Assembly: GCA_963920765.1 (NCBI GenBank) | Contig: OY987243.1 | Span: forward strand, 30,937,060 to 31,001,059 | Reading direction: 5' to 3' | Length of the DNA: 64,000 nucleotides | From: Ulota crispa | Taxonomy: Eukaryota; Streptophyta; Bryopsida; Orthotrichales; Orthotrichaceae | Notes under the pieces: generated by a model | Databases searched by the model: none | What the model saw: only the letters and a program-made list of their open reading frames with translations | Told to the model about the DNA's origin: nothing | Shown here: piece after piece, positions 13,082-23,604 of the stretch | How the letters are laid out: every line of letters begins with the position of its first letter | How positions within the stretch are numbered: position 1 is the first letter of the stretch | Position numbers and translations under genes: made by a program

Positions 13082-13648
13082 ATGGCCACCGAGCGTGTGA
13101 CTCAGGAGACGACCTCGCAAACCCCCGAGGGCCCCGTGATGTGCAAGAACGTCTGTGGGTTCTTCGGCAGCCAAGCCACCATGGGTTTGTGCTCCAAGTG
13201 TTACCGTGAGACCGTGATGCAAGCGAAGATGACGGCCGTCGCTGCTCAAGCCACGTCTGCCGCCATAGCCACTCCCGCCGCCGCTGCCGTTGCCGCCGAG
13301 GAGCCTGTCATTCAAATCGCTGAAGGCGCCACTATGTTGATACAGCCGCCTCAGCCGTCCAGTCACCGTCAAGAACCAGTAACTGTCGACATCACCACTC
13401 CCGCCCCTTCTTCTTCTTCTTCGCCCTCCTCTCCTCAACCTTCACGCCTTCCAGCGCCCAACCGGTGCGGATCTTGCAGGAAGCGTGTAGGGCTAACAGG
13501 ATTCACATGCCGGTGCGGGAATCTGTATTGCGCACTGCACCGGTACAGCGACAAGCACAGCTGCTCATACGATTACAAGACAGCCGGGCAAGAGGCTATT
13601 GCCAAAGCGAATCCGCTGGTGGTGGCGGACAAGGTCGTCAAGTTCTGA
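13082..13648 (+). CDS. A20/AN1 zinc-finger stress-associated protein (SAP)
   Basis: A complete 188-residue protein in one uninterrupted frame, the usual size and structure for plant SAPs. The A20 finger is near the N-terminus (C21, C25, C37, C40, within CGFFGSQATMGLCSKC). A low-complexity Ala/Pro/Ser linker covers about 50-125. The AN1 finger is C-terminal with all eight ligands: C129, C132, C143, C145, C150, H153, H159, C161. It ends in the family-typical basic tail ADKVVKF. Plant SAPs act in abiotic-stress responses; A20 domains bind ubiquitin and some have E3-ligase activity. They are found in the cytosol and nucleus. The first ATG of the frame is used. Coding GC is high compared with the flanks. 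Expression control cannot be read from the sequence. Confidence 0.95.
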   Translation: MATERVTQETTSQTPEGPVMCKNVCGFFGSQATMGLCSKCYRETVMQAKMTAVAAQATSAAIATPAAAAVAAEEPVIQIAEGATMLIQPPQPSSHRQEPVTVDITTPAPSSSSSPSSPQPSRLPAPNRCGSCRKRVGLTGFTCRCGNLYCALHRYSDKHSCSYDYKTAGQEAIAKANPLVVADKVVKF

Positions 13649-14657
13649 GCACGATCATTGCGTATTCCTCACCATAGTCATCTTTCTGACGTAGCTCTCG
13701 CCTTCCGTCTTTTTTTGAGAGGTTAGATTTACAACATCAAGGCAACCGCGGGTGCCAAGCAGTGGCCGAGCCGGGGCGGGTAACTTTGTAGTGCCGTCTG
13801 CCTCCCTCTCCTCTTCCTTTGCCAGAGCCTGCCAGTTCCCATGTGTACAGACGTAGGTAGGGTAGCCAAGTCCAAATGAAATCCATTGATGTTTCTCTCT
13901 TAATTGAGGATATTCATTGCCATCACTCCATTTCCATGCTTCTCTCCCATGGCTACAATTGTTCGCTGCATTTCTTCCATGGTTACAATTGCTCACTGCT
14001 TTTCAAATGTCACACATGCGATGTATATCTTTGAGCCTTCTCCTGCCTTGCTGCTGTGTTTGTGCATTCATAGGAAATGCGTATCCTCATATCTTTTTCA
14101 TACGTCGTAGTTTTCTGATGTTGGGCGCCATCTACAGATTCAGAAATCTCGCACTTTAGGTGCCGGCTCTATGTTGAGAAGTGGTCAAAGGGTATTGAAG
14201 ATTAGAAATGTGAACATTGCAACTTGCTTGGAATGAATTTCTGGCTCGAATCCTTGGCAAGAAAAGCAAAATCTACATGCAAGTGTTCTGCAGAAATATA
14301 TCAATTGTAAAATGGGTAATGAATTTGAATATACTCAGCAATTTTGTCGTAAGTAATGTGTACACGAGGTGAGTATTAATGAGGATATGGTAATAAGATG
14401 TTTGGCGAAAGGAGTTGATTAGTGATACCATATATGATTTTCACTTTCATCTCAGTGGCTAAAAGTAATGCTAAATAGCTACAATTTTCAAATTTAACAC
14501 AAGTTTTGTAGCTGCACATGTTTTTTGGTAGCAATCTTGCGAAATTTAGTCAGTTCAAAGATCGCTGGGGTGATACACCTAGACACTCATTCTTGCTTTA
14601 AAATTGGGTGATCCTGATTAGAAGCTACTGTTTTGCTGGTACGCGCAAGTACTCAGT
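13649..14657. other. 3' flank of the SAP gene, then spacer
   Basis: The first few hundred bases keep a moderate GC content and are probably the 3' UTR. The ORFs at 13655-13996 (-) and 13904-14159 (+) overlap each other and have no recognisable domains. Beyond about 14160 the sequence is AT-rich spacer. Confidence 0.4.
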
Positions 14658-15513
14658 TACTCCCTCTGTCCCATTATAGAGCTCCAAAAAACTTCTCCCT
14701 GAGCGATTATTTGTATTTTTAGTCATTATGCTACTGACAAATGCATTCTACACTGAATATTGCGTTTAGGTTGCCCCACACTTTCTTGACATTTCACACT
14801 ATATAAATATACAAATATTTATTGCTGCTACAGTATCTTTCATCAAAAATCACAGCAACAAACCATTTTATAGATAGCCTATAAACAACAATGAAGCAAC
14901 AAAAAGACAAACTAGTGGCTTCCAAGTCATAAACCATGTGAAATCTAAATATTTAGTGAGTTGCATGTGCCTCAAAGTGAGCAAGTGATGAGTCATGAGG
15001 TAACTTATTGGGGTAAGGCAACCTAATCTCCAAGGCAACCTCAATGCAATATTCAGTGTAGAATCAATATACCACCTACCAAATATCTGCAAAATCTCAA
15101 GTATATATGTTGCCATTTAGACACCCAAATTCCATGCAAAAAGTACCATTTTAGTCTTTGTACTAATGACACATGCACTTTAGAATGAATATACCATCTA
15201 CCAAATGTGTGCAAAATCTCCAACTTTGATGTTGTTGTTTGGGCACCCAAATTCCATGTAAAAAGTACCGTATTTGTACATATTGCTAGCTCCTCATTAT
15301 TGATGATTTAAAGATTAGTAGCAACAAAGATACCTCATATGGGCAAGGCCAAGCTTGTTAGGAGAGGAATGCTCTTTCATTGCTTAACTTGCCCTCATGA
15401 AATCATTGAATATGACAAAAGATTTCTCAGCAATTGAAATTAGCAAAAGGGAGCTTTTTAGTGGGACAAGAACTATGCCTAATTTGGAGCTTTATATTGG
15501 GACAGAGGGAGTA
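14658..15513. mobile_element. Stowaway element, copy 2 (long)
   Basis: TA|CTCCCTCTGTCCCATTATAG on the left mirrors the right end GGGACAGAGGGAG|TA. At 856 bp it is long for a Stowaway MITE. The interior holds two diverged copies of a module containing ACACATGCA..., TGCAAAATCTCCA and GGGCACCCAAATTCCATG (about 15060-15140 and 15170-15290), which is also duplicated in the element at 24719. No transposase frame. Confidence 0.88.
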
Positions 15514-17801
15514 CTATTTTTTCTGTTACTGTAACTTATACTACTAATGGCGTGTGAGATCTTCAGTCCATCATTTCTTCCTTTGTTTGAACTGGGATGG
15601 TGTCTGAGCTTCTATTTACGGAGATGAACTCCCACAAGTTTACAGGTATTTGAAAATAGTAATACTGTCTGACACGTGGCTGCTCTCGTACCCCACCACG
15701 TGCGCTCTTCAATCGATGAGCTGGTCGCCTCTGAAAAATATGTATTTGTGTGAGAAAGAACATGCAGTGGACGTAAGGGCGTGTGTCGACATTTTTTGTA
15801 GATGCTTCTGGATTTCCACTTCTTGGGTAATTTCAGCGGCACAGTTTGGGGGGTAATAAAGTCATACAATGTTGATATATGAGGAGTGTTACTTTTCAAA
15901 AAGTGGGTACTATGCCACGTCATCATTGAACATGCATGCAATCAGGCAATTCCATCGAACTATTGAAATTGTGAGTTGGTTTGGGCCTGAAAGTATCTGG
16001 TCAGTCAAGTAATGGATTTTATTTTTTATTTTTTTGAGAAAAAAAAAGAGAGGGAGGGCAATGAAGGGATAGCATGTGATTGGTCTATTAGAGCAATTTG
16101 CCTCGTCTAGGAGCAAAATGAATGTAGTCGAGTCTTTTTTTTACCCATAGCAAGTTTGGTTTTTAGTTCCTAGGGGTGCATTTACATCAAGGGTGATGAT
16201 AACGTGTAACCCCATATTCGATGAGTATGGAGTTGTCAGCTACATAGGGAGTCAGCTACATAGGGAGTGTATTTGGACATTGTGTTGGTGCAGATACACT
16301 CTATATGTAACTGACAATTTCATATTTGATGATCAAATATGGGGTTGTGTGGTATAAATCACAAAAAAATTCATAAATATGTCTTTCAGAGTTGAAAACT
16401 CATTCACACAAAGGGGAAGTGGTAACCTTGAAAGGGTGAGCATGGAACAAGAACACCTAAATATCAATAATGTTCCAACTCTTAAATATCTCTTAGGCAT
16501 AGTAGATATGTTGTCGTATAATTGGCTATTATTGTCATCAAGAAGTTTTAAGACCATCTCTACCGTGCCCATCAACCCGCCTTCACAACTCCGTCTAGGT
16601 GGGGCGTGGGAGTTTACCCTCCCTCACTCAGTGTTGCCAACACCATGTTGGGGGGAGGGTAGATTGGTAGCCAGGGGCCAATAGCCCCGGCATTTTGGGC
16701 TTTTTGGATATTTGGGCAAGCATTTTTGTGGAAATACTTGAGAAAAGATTGTGAAAATAAAAGTGCATGTGCTCATATTGAAAAGCTTACATTATTCCAA
16801 AAAAAATGGAATTGAATAATTTTTGAGTGAGATATGGTACCATATATGATTAATGTTTCAACACGGGCATCCCTGAGAGCATCTCTAAAATAATCAGAAA
16901 CAATGAGATTGGGAAGGGTTTTGCCCATAAAGTGTTCAAAATAACTTTACAATGGCTTGGTCAATGCACAAAATTTGTGGTCAATTCTCCTTAACTACGT
17001 AATAACTTCTATTTTAATTTTAATTTTTAGAAAATTTTTCCTTTGGCAAGTACTTTGCATGATGCTCTAGATTTACATTGTACGGATTTTGTAATTGAGA
17101 TTTATTACTATAAGAATCTCTTCAATGAAGTATTCTTAGTGTAATGACAATTTCAATGAAGTAGTCTCCACTTCCAAAAATTTCCACTATTTTTTAAGCA
17201 TTGGATGATCATGAATTTATGAGGCATATAGAAAACTTCATGCTCTACAAGAAATTCAAATTGCACAAGGAATTCATAAAGTGGAAGATATCATTTTGAA
17301 GGACCAAAATAAAAATTGACACTTTAGAAAAGCTTCAAAAAAAGTTTTGATCCTACTTTGAGTGTTATTATCTAATGAAATATGCTCTTACAAAGTTTGA
17401 AATTTTGAGAGGGTGTACATAAGTAAGCAACACAATAGATCTTGCTGTTGAATTTTTGAAAAAAAATTCAAAAATGTGATCCACTAATCATTTTATTGAG
17501 AGAGGTCACTTTTAAGCCATGTAAGCATGTAAACACAAAAGAATTTTAGGGGTCAACAGATTAAACTTCACATATCCAGTGAGGTGACGCCTTGAGCCTA
17601 CAACTCGGATGGGCTGTGAGCAAGCCACCTCGCTACCCCCTCAATAAGTTGAAACTCTTTGTAAATATAAGCATGAAGGTTTTAGGATAAAAGTTACAAA
17701 ATAGATTGGAACTATCATTTGCCAAAAAATAGTTGATATTCAAAATTAGTGGCTTTTTTAAAAATTTGAAAAATTTTTGGTTGATTTTTGGTGTCTTGCA
17801 C
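15514..17801. other. Intergenic DNA, no gene seen
   Basis: AT-rich spacer with a small hairpin element at 16208-16346. ORFs at 15563-15941 and 16333-16684 overlap on opposite strands and have no recognisable motifs. A patch near 17580-17640 is richer in GC but short and without a frame. Confidence 0.4.
16208..16346. repeat. Small hairpin MITE-like element
   Basis: AACCCCATATTCGATGA at the left pairs with the right end TTTGATGATCAAATATGGGGTT, and the inner segments TTGTCAGCTACATA and TATGTAACTGACAA also pair. The left arm contains a short tandem duplication of GTCAGCTACATAGGGA. Non-coding. Confidence 0.6.
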
Positions 17802-18028
17802 TAAGGTAGGTATACCTAATACCGACCATGTACTTAATGGCATCACTATTCTATATACACAAGGTGGTCATTTTAGAACTCAAATCTAGGTAAACCATAG
17901 ATAATTTATCTGTTATGTCATTCAAGATAAGCTCTTAATGATGTACCTAGATTTGAGTTCTAAAATGACCCCTTGTGTACATAATGACGCGATTAGATAC
18001 GTAGTCGGTATTGAGTATACGTACCTTA
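17802..18028. mobile_element. TA-flanked foldback MITE, AGGTAGG family copy 2
   Basis: TA|AGGTAGGTATACC... at the left and GTATACGTACCT|TA at the right. The long inner arms pair (AGAACTCAAATCTAGGTA near 17876 with TACCTAGATTTGAGTTCT near 17943). Same terminal motif and TA duplication as the element at 1682. Confidence 0.75.
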
Positions 18029-19156
18029 TATATATAGCGGAATCGATGCTCTGAGATCTTTGGAAACATTATCTTTCGGTCTCTGAGTGAGGGCTGCATC
18101 TAGGCTAGGGGTAGATCTTGGTCAGAAGGTGAATAATGAGTCCCCCCTTCTCCCCCAAATGAGGCAGAGTGCTGCATAAGTAAAGGACCAGTTCTGTTTC
18201 AGAATAGAATTTTTGAAAATAACTTAGTATTTATTGGATCCAGAATATTGTTTTGCATTGGAACTGTTGCAACTTTCTGCGGTTCCAAATAGAAATCATT
18301 AACGTATAAGATGTTTTTAAAAAAATCATATTTCAAAATAGTATTTGAAATTTTTAGTTTTCTTCTGAAGAATTTCCTAATAACTTTAACGTCTTTCTTG
18401 TCTCTTCATTTTCTCTCTATCTCTTTTTCGTTCTATTAATAATCATAATAACAATAATAGTACTGTTGTTATTTTTGTTATTATTACTTTATTTGATAAA
18501 ATTGTTGTTTGGCTAGAGTAGCGACAAACATATAGTGTATCAATCGGAGTGTTATGGTTGATTTATACCAGTGGAATCAGAATTGGAGAGGGACCAAGTA
18601 TATTGCTTCGTGAAATGACCTAATTTTATTTGTAGGTTAATAGAACTTACAATGTCTATAAAATCAAAGTTTAGGATTGCTCAAAGTATGTTCTCAGTCC
18701 TACGACTCTTTGAACTTTAAAATTTTGATTGGTCAAGAGGTTGAAAAACTAGAACTTAGTTTGTTCATAACATGTCCCAAATCCAAGTTTTGGTTCCCTT
18801 CAAAATACAGGAATACTCTTGTTTGTGCTCACTTAGTGATTGTAAATTCTCCTTGTTTATAATGAAACAAATCTTTGCTGTTTATATTCTTGTATTATGT
18901 ATTTGAAAAGACAAATTTTGAGAATTTGTACTATTACGGTGTTAAAAACGTCATGCATGCAATGGATGGATGAAATTGAATAGATGAGATTGGATGTTCT
19001 GAAAGAATATGGTGATGTCTAAGAGGGTGGGAACAATCCAAAATGGGTTACATGGGCGTTCCAAGATTAAAAGGACGAATAATGTATAAGGTTGAATGAA
19101 GAATAGACAAATATTTGTACATAGTACTATAGTGTGAGGTGTAAATAATAGTAAAA
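18029..19156. other. Intergenic DNA, no gene seen
   Basis: AT-rich spacer with a trinucleotide-like ATT/AAT patch near 18440-18490. No recognisable coding sequence. Confidence 0.5.
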
Positions 19157-19705
19157 TTTACATGGATACCCCTGAAATTTGTCATATTTGCATAGATACC
19201 CCTCGTTTTTCAGAAATTACACAAATATTCTTGAAGGCTTGGATCATAATTTTCAAGCGTTTGTTCTATTGTGCATGTCATTTTTTTCTCCCTTGTGCGC
19301 ACATTGTTTTTTTTCCATTCTATTGCACCCATTGCTTCAACATTGGTCATAAAAGAAATTAGAGTGCATAACAAAACAAATGCTTGAAAGTAATGGTTCA
19401 AGGGTATTCATGCAATTTCTGAAAAACCAAGGATATCTATACAAACATGGCAAACCTTAACCCTTAAACAACTGGAAGGCCCTTTGCGACCAATACAATA
19501 TGGGTATTTTTCTTGTATTTGGAATGGATCCACAGCTCTACTACATTTGAGACCAACAAAAAAGTTGGAGAATAGATCAATGCGGTTCTAGTGAGTTACT
19601 TGAGACCCCAAATGAATTTTTTTAATTGGTAGCAAATGAAAATTATACGACAGCGTATATACTATGCCCTATGGTCGTTTAAGGGTTAAGGGTATCCATA
19701 AAAAA
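19157..19705. repeat. Foldback element interrupted by a TTAA element
   Basis: The left arm (ACATGGATACCCCTGAAATT and TTTTTCAGAAATT near 19160-19220) is mirrored on the right (AATTTCTGAAAAACC near 19415, then TATGGATACCC complement near 19690). The right arm is split exactly by the TTAA-bounded element at 19457-19689. Removing that element with one TTAA restores an arm of the same length as the left one. Confidence 0.7.
19457..19689. mobile_element. TTAA-bounded short element, copy 2 (target site resolved)
   Basis: TTAA|CCCTTAAACAAC on the left and GTCGTTTAAGGG|TTAA on the right. It sits inside one arm of the foldback at 19157-19705. The other arm, read as its complement, has ATGACAAATTTCAGGGGTATCC-type sequence that aligns without gaps to the flanks joined through a single TTAA. 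That makes TTAA a genuine four-base target duplication, the hallmark of piggyBac elements. Non-coding, so non-autonomous. Confidence 0.75.
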
Positions 19706-21182
19706 TTTCCCTAAATGATACGGGTGGAAACCGTGAAATCTTCCTTGCTTGACTAGTAATGATATTTACTAGTTAGTGAATCGAGTGTCAATATGTGATG
19801 TCATTTATGCAAATTAAAAAGCAAGGTCAAAATTCACAAACTTGTAGATTTATGCCACTAATATGATTAAAATTTTGTTTGCTTTTGACATTAGGATTAG
19901 TATTGGTAAAGTGAATCTAGTCCAAAAGGACACTTTTAAAGAAGCAAGAACGTACTCTACAAAGAAGTTTTTGGGATGTGATTGGAAGAGATTTTTGGAA
20001 CGCAAAATATGGCAACACTTTTGGGTTCATATTTGATTACGAGAGTATGTTTGCTAAACTTTAGAGTGCCCAATCCACCCATTACATAGTGCTTTCATCT
20101 ATGTAAAATCGACATCATTGCATGGAACAGAAACTATAAATATATTTCTTTTCTTTTTGGATTCCTATCTTAGTTGTTTATCACCAATGTATTTCTATTT
20201 TCTAAAATCCATTCATGTAAGCATTTTGTGAAGCAAGGAATAAAGGGCATGTATCACCTCAAAAACCCACTTTTAGAATTCGAAAAACAAAGTTATCATT
20301 ATCAAAGTCAAATTTTATTCGTAGAGAAGAACGAATTTGTAAACCCATCTCTAAAAATAACTTTTAGAACATGAATTGGCTTTTCTTGACTAAATGCATG
20401 TATATTTGTGAAAAAATATATGCCGATATTTACAAGGATTGAAGCAATGAAAAATGTATTTTTAATGCCTTTCAATTGTTGGTGTTTAGGCAAAAATCAA
20501 GTATCTTTATGAATGATAATGTCCTCAATCTCCTCCTTACAGAAAAGAAATGAGGTTTGATTCAAGCAATTACTCCATTGCCCGCTTAAATGCCTACACA
20601 ATTATTTTTCCTATATTTCCTTTCCATTTGGCTATATTTGTTGTCTAAGGCACTCCTTTGAAATGTTTGATTTTGTAAAATCAGCAGAGATGAAGATTTT
20701 GTCGATAATAAGAGTTCTTATTTTGCAACAAAACTATCACCTAGTGAACTACAAGAAATAACTGTTTTTTTGTGAAATTTAATCATTAAAAATTTAATAT
20801 TCTGGTTTGACCAATCTATGGAAAATGTCAACAATCACAAAACGATTTCCCAATGTTGACTAAAAATAGACAACCTATTTCCAAGTTGGTATTCAAAAGG
20901 TTTATGGAAAGTTTAATTTGAGGAACACATAATTTGAGGGACATATACTGTAATTTGAGGGACATATATTATATCATGGTTTTTGTCATTTCCAAAGCCG
21001 TTTTGATTATTGAGGTTATTTTATGGAGTTTGTATATAACTTTTGGACTTGTCAAAACTATACTCAACCAAACTACCTTTGGACCCAAAACTCATTATGT
21101 GCTAGTGCTACACAATACAAATACATAATTCTCCAATGTCAAGATCATCACTCACTCAAGTACAAAAACATTTAAGTTCTGT
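19706..21182. other. Intergenic DNA, no gene seen
   Basis: AT-rich spacer. ORFs are short and featureless. No strong repeat noticed. Confidence 0.45.
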
Positions 21183-22191
21183 TTAACCCCTAAAGGCCCA
21201 AGTGTCCATTCAACATTCACTTGAGAACTTGGGTAGGGTCTTATGGAGTCAATTTTTATTGAATGTTGTCAAAATTGTTACACAATGTTTTAATTTGTAT
21301 CCCCCAATTGGAAATATAATTTTTCCCCAATCAAATACTTAGTTCAAAAGTTATGCTACCTTAAAGAATTTGGGCAGCTTGGGCAATTTGAGCATCTTCT
21401 TATGCTAAAACCCTCATTAACTTTTGAAGTTTGGCAAGTATGTAACTAAAAAAACATGGTGTACATTTTTCAAATAAATAAATAAATTGAGGTCATACCT
21501 TTTGTGTCATGAATAGTACCATGAATAGTGTCACAAAGCATGTGATAAGTTACCACGTTGAAAAGACTAGCATCAAGTTGAGAATAAAGTGAAGATTTCC
21601 TTTGGGCACTCCCTTAATGTCCTTTTACTAAAATTTTGTCATCTAACAAAACCTAAAAGTGCTTTTGGACTTATTTTGCTTGAATATCTTTGTTACAGAA
21701 AATAAATTTCATTCACTATTGAATTTTCTTTCATTCACAATGATTTTTGGTCAATAAGTGAACCTACAATTTGTTTTTGTTTAAGACAATTGCGCTTTGA
21801 CATTTGCATTGTAGGCTCATTTGTGAAATTGTGGTCATGGATTTGGAAGGGGGGACATTAATTTTCAAATAACAACAATAAGCATTACAAAATCCTAAGT
21901 GGTTGCTTCCTAATTTTGTATCCAAGAATTGCTAGTTTACATTAGAAGTTTTGAACAACTCTAAAGAAAAAGCAAAAATTCCATACTCATCCACATTCAA
22001 TCACAAATGTCTTAAAATTTGTGTGACCATTTTGGATTCTTTTGGGTTAAGCTATGAATATGCCTAGAAGTTTAAGATTCTATGATTGCATTCTGTTTTG
22101 ATTTTTGATAATGATCTTACAAGGAAAATTCAAAAACTTCAAAATTGCCTTCCAAAAACAAGAAAAACACCCTTGGGCATTTAAGGGCTAA
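21183..22191. mobile_element. Probable TTAA-bounded element, copy 3 (about 1 kb)
   Basis: The left end TTAA|CCCCTAAAGGCCCAAG is mirrored at the right by CTTGGGCATTTAAGGG|CTAA, where the flanking TTAA appears mutated to CTAA. The ends match the family at 6051, 19457 and 33299. The interior has no transposase frame. Confidence 0.55.
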
Positions 22192-22283
22192 CACTTTGCT
22201 TCAAAAGTTTTACAACCAACTGCGGATCCATGCTCTTTTTAATGCCACCTCAATCTGACTGATAGTAACAAGCACTCTTTGGT

Positions 22284-22421
22284 TAAGGTAGACATACCCA
22301 TTCCCGACCCTTTTGCAATTCCAACCTATGTGTACCCAGAGTGTTCATTTCAGTTCTAATATGACCACCCTAGGTACATAAGGGTTGGAATTGCAAAGGG
22401 GTCAAGAATGGATATACCTTA
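22284..22421. mobile_element. TA-flanked foldback MITE, AGGTAGG family copy 3
   Basis: TA|AGGTAGACATACCCATTC at the left and GAATGGATATACCT|TA at the right, with pairing inner arms (CCTTTTGCAATTCCAACC and GGTTGGAATTGCAAAGG). About 138 bp. Confidence 0.75.
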
Positions 22422-22815
22422 CATCAACACAAAGAACAGGGAAGCCCGGGATAAGGTGCAAGCACCCATAGCTGATAACGTCCCATTCCCAACTAGTAGG
22501 GGGTGCTATTTCCACCATGAGTAAGGATAGGTGCTTCAAAATGCATTTATTTGACGTTTTCAAGGTTGGGGCTAATCAAGTCATGCCACATGTTCCAAAG
22601 GGAGGTAGAAAGTAATGAGCTGAAACTAGTTTGGCTAGTATTGGAATTGCATACTTTGGCAATGGGTGAAAAACACTTTTTGACTCCCAAAATTCATAGT
22701 AATTTTATTTTTGCAAATCAAATTATGAAAAAATTGCAATCCCAATATTTCTTAACTTCCTACATGGGAAAAATATTTTTTGCCTCAAAGTCTTTGTAGT
22801 TTTCTACAAAATCGC
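22422..22815. other. Spacer, no gene seen
   Basis: An 82-codon ORF at 22551-22799 has no recognisable features. No structure seen. Confidence 0.4.
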
Positions 22816-23184
22816 TTAACCCTTAAGCGTCGGGTGGGTCACTGTGGCCTGCCCTGATTTTAGCTTCTACAATATTTTTGCAGCTGGGTACCAATAATAT
22901 CGCTTCAAAAAGTTGTAAAAGTCAACAGTACATGCTGATTCCATGAAAATTGCAATTAGGGCAACTTGAAACCCAATAGAGTGATTCTGAATTTTCTCAC
23001 AACTTAGGGTACCTAAAATTATGAGTGTATTTGATGAATTTTTTTTTTGGCTTCCATGATACATTACGCATTTATGATCACTTCTAAAAAATCAGATCAA
23101 AATCAACCTTTTCTTGGGATATAGAGTCTTTTTTTCAGAGGCAAAGGACGTTTTTCGTTAGTGCCAACGACGTTTAGGGGTTAA
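22816..23184. mobile_element. TTAA-bounded short element, copy 4
   Basis: TTAA|CCCTTAAGCGTCGGG on the left and CGACGTTTAGGGG|TTAA on the right. Located about 420 bp upstream of the CCDC22 start codon, so it may lie in or near the promoter. Non-coding. Confidence 0.65.
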
Positions 23185-23604
23185 GTTATCGGTTATGGGT
23201 GCTTCCACCTTAGAGCGACGAACAAAAGCGGAACGGCGAGCATACCGATAGGTGAAGGAGATGGAAAAGTACGCGCTATGAAGACCTTTGTTCAAGCAGG
23301 TTCACACATTTTAGGATTCCATTCGTCAATTATTCATCCATCCGTCAATTCTTCATCCATCCATGAGGCATGACGTAAAAGAAATTCGAAAGAAGGCGTA
23401 AAGAAAAGGAAAGCGGAAACGGATCCAGAGTGACGGAGAAGTGGTGCCGCCAGAAAGCGTTTCCTTTTCTCGCGGCGTCGGTAGAATCGACTCTCGATCG
23501 ATCGGATCGGATCGAAGAAGCTCGAATGAGGATGCGCGCAAAGATCGTAAGGTTTGTCCTAAATCTCGATCACCGAATAACATTGATTTTGTACCGAATT
23601 GACG
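23185..23604 (+). promoter_or_regulatory. Upstream region / 5' leader of CCDC22
   Basis: Composition becomes GC-richer and purine-rich before the CCDC22 start codon. A short tandem of TCCATCCGTCAATT-like units lies at about 23320-23365. I cannot assign a transcription start. Confidence 0.4.

Noticed and set aside
12968-13438. Minus-strand 156-codon ORF over the SAP gene
   Set aside because: Antisense shadow of the clearly recognised SAP coding sequence; Gly/Arg-rich because of the Ala/Pro codons opposite.
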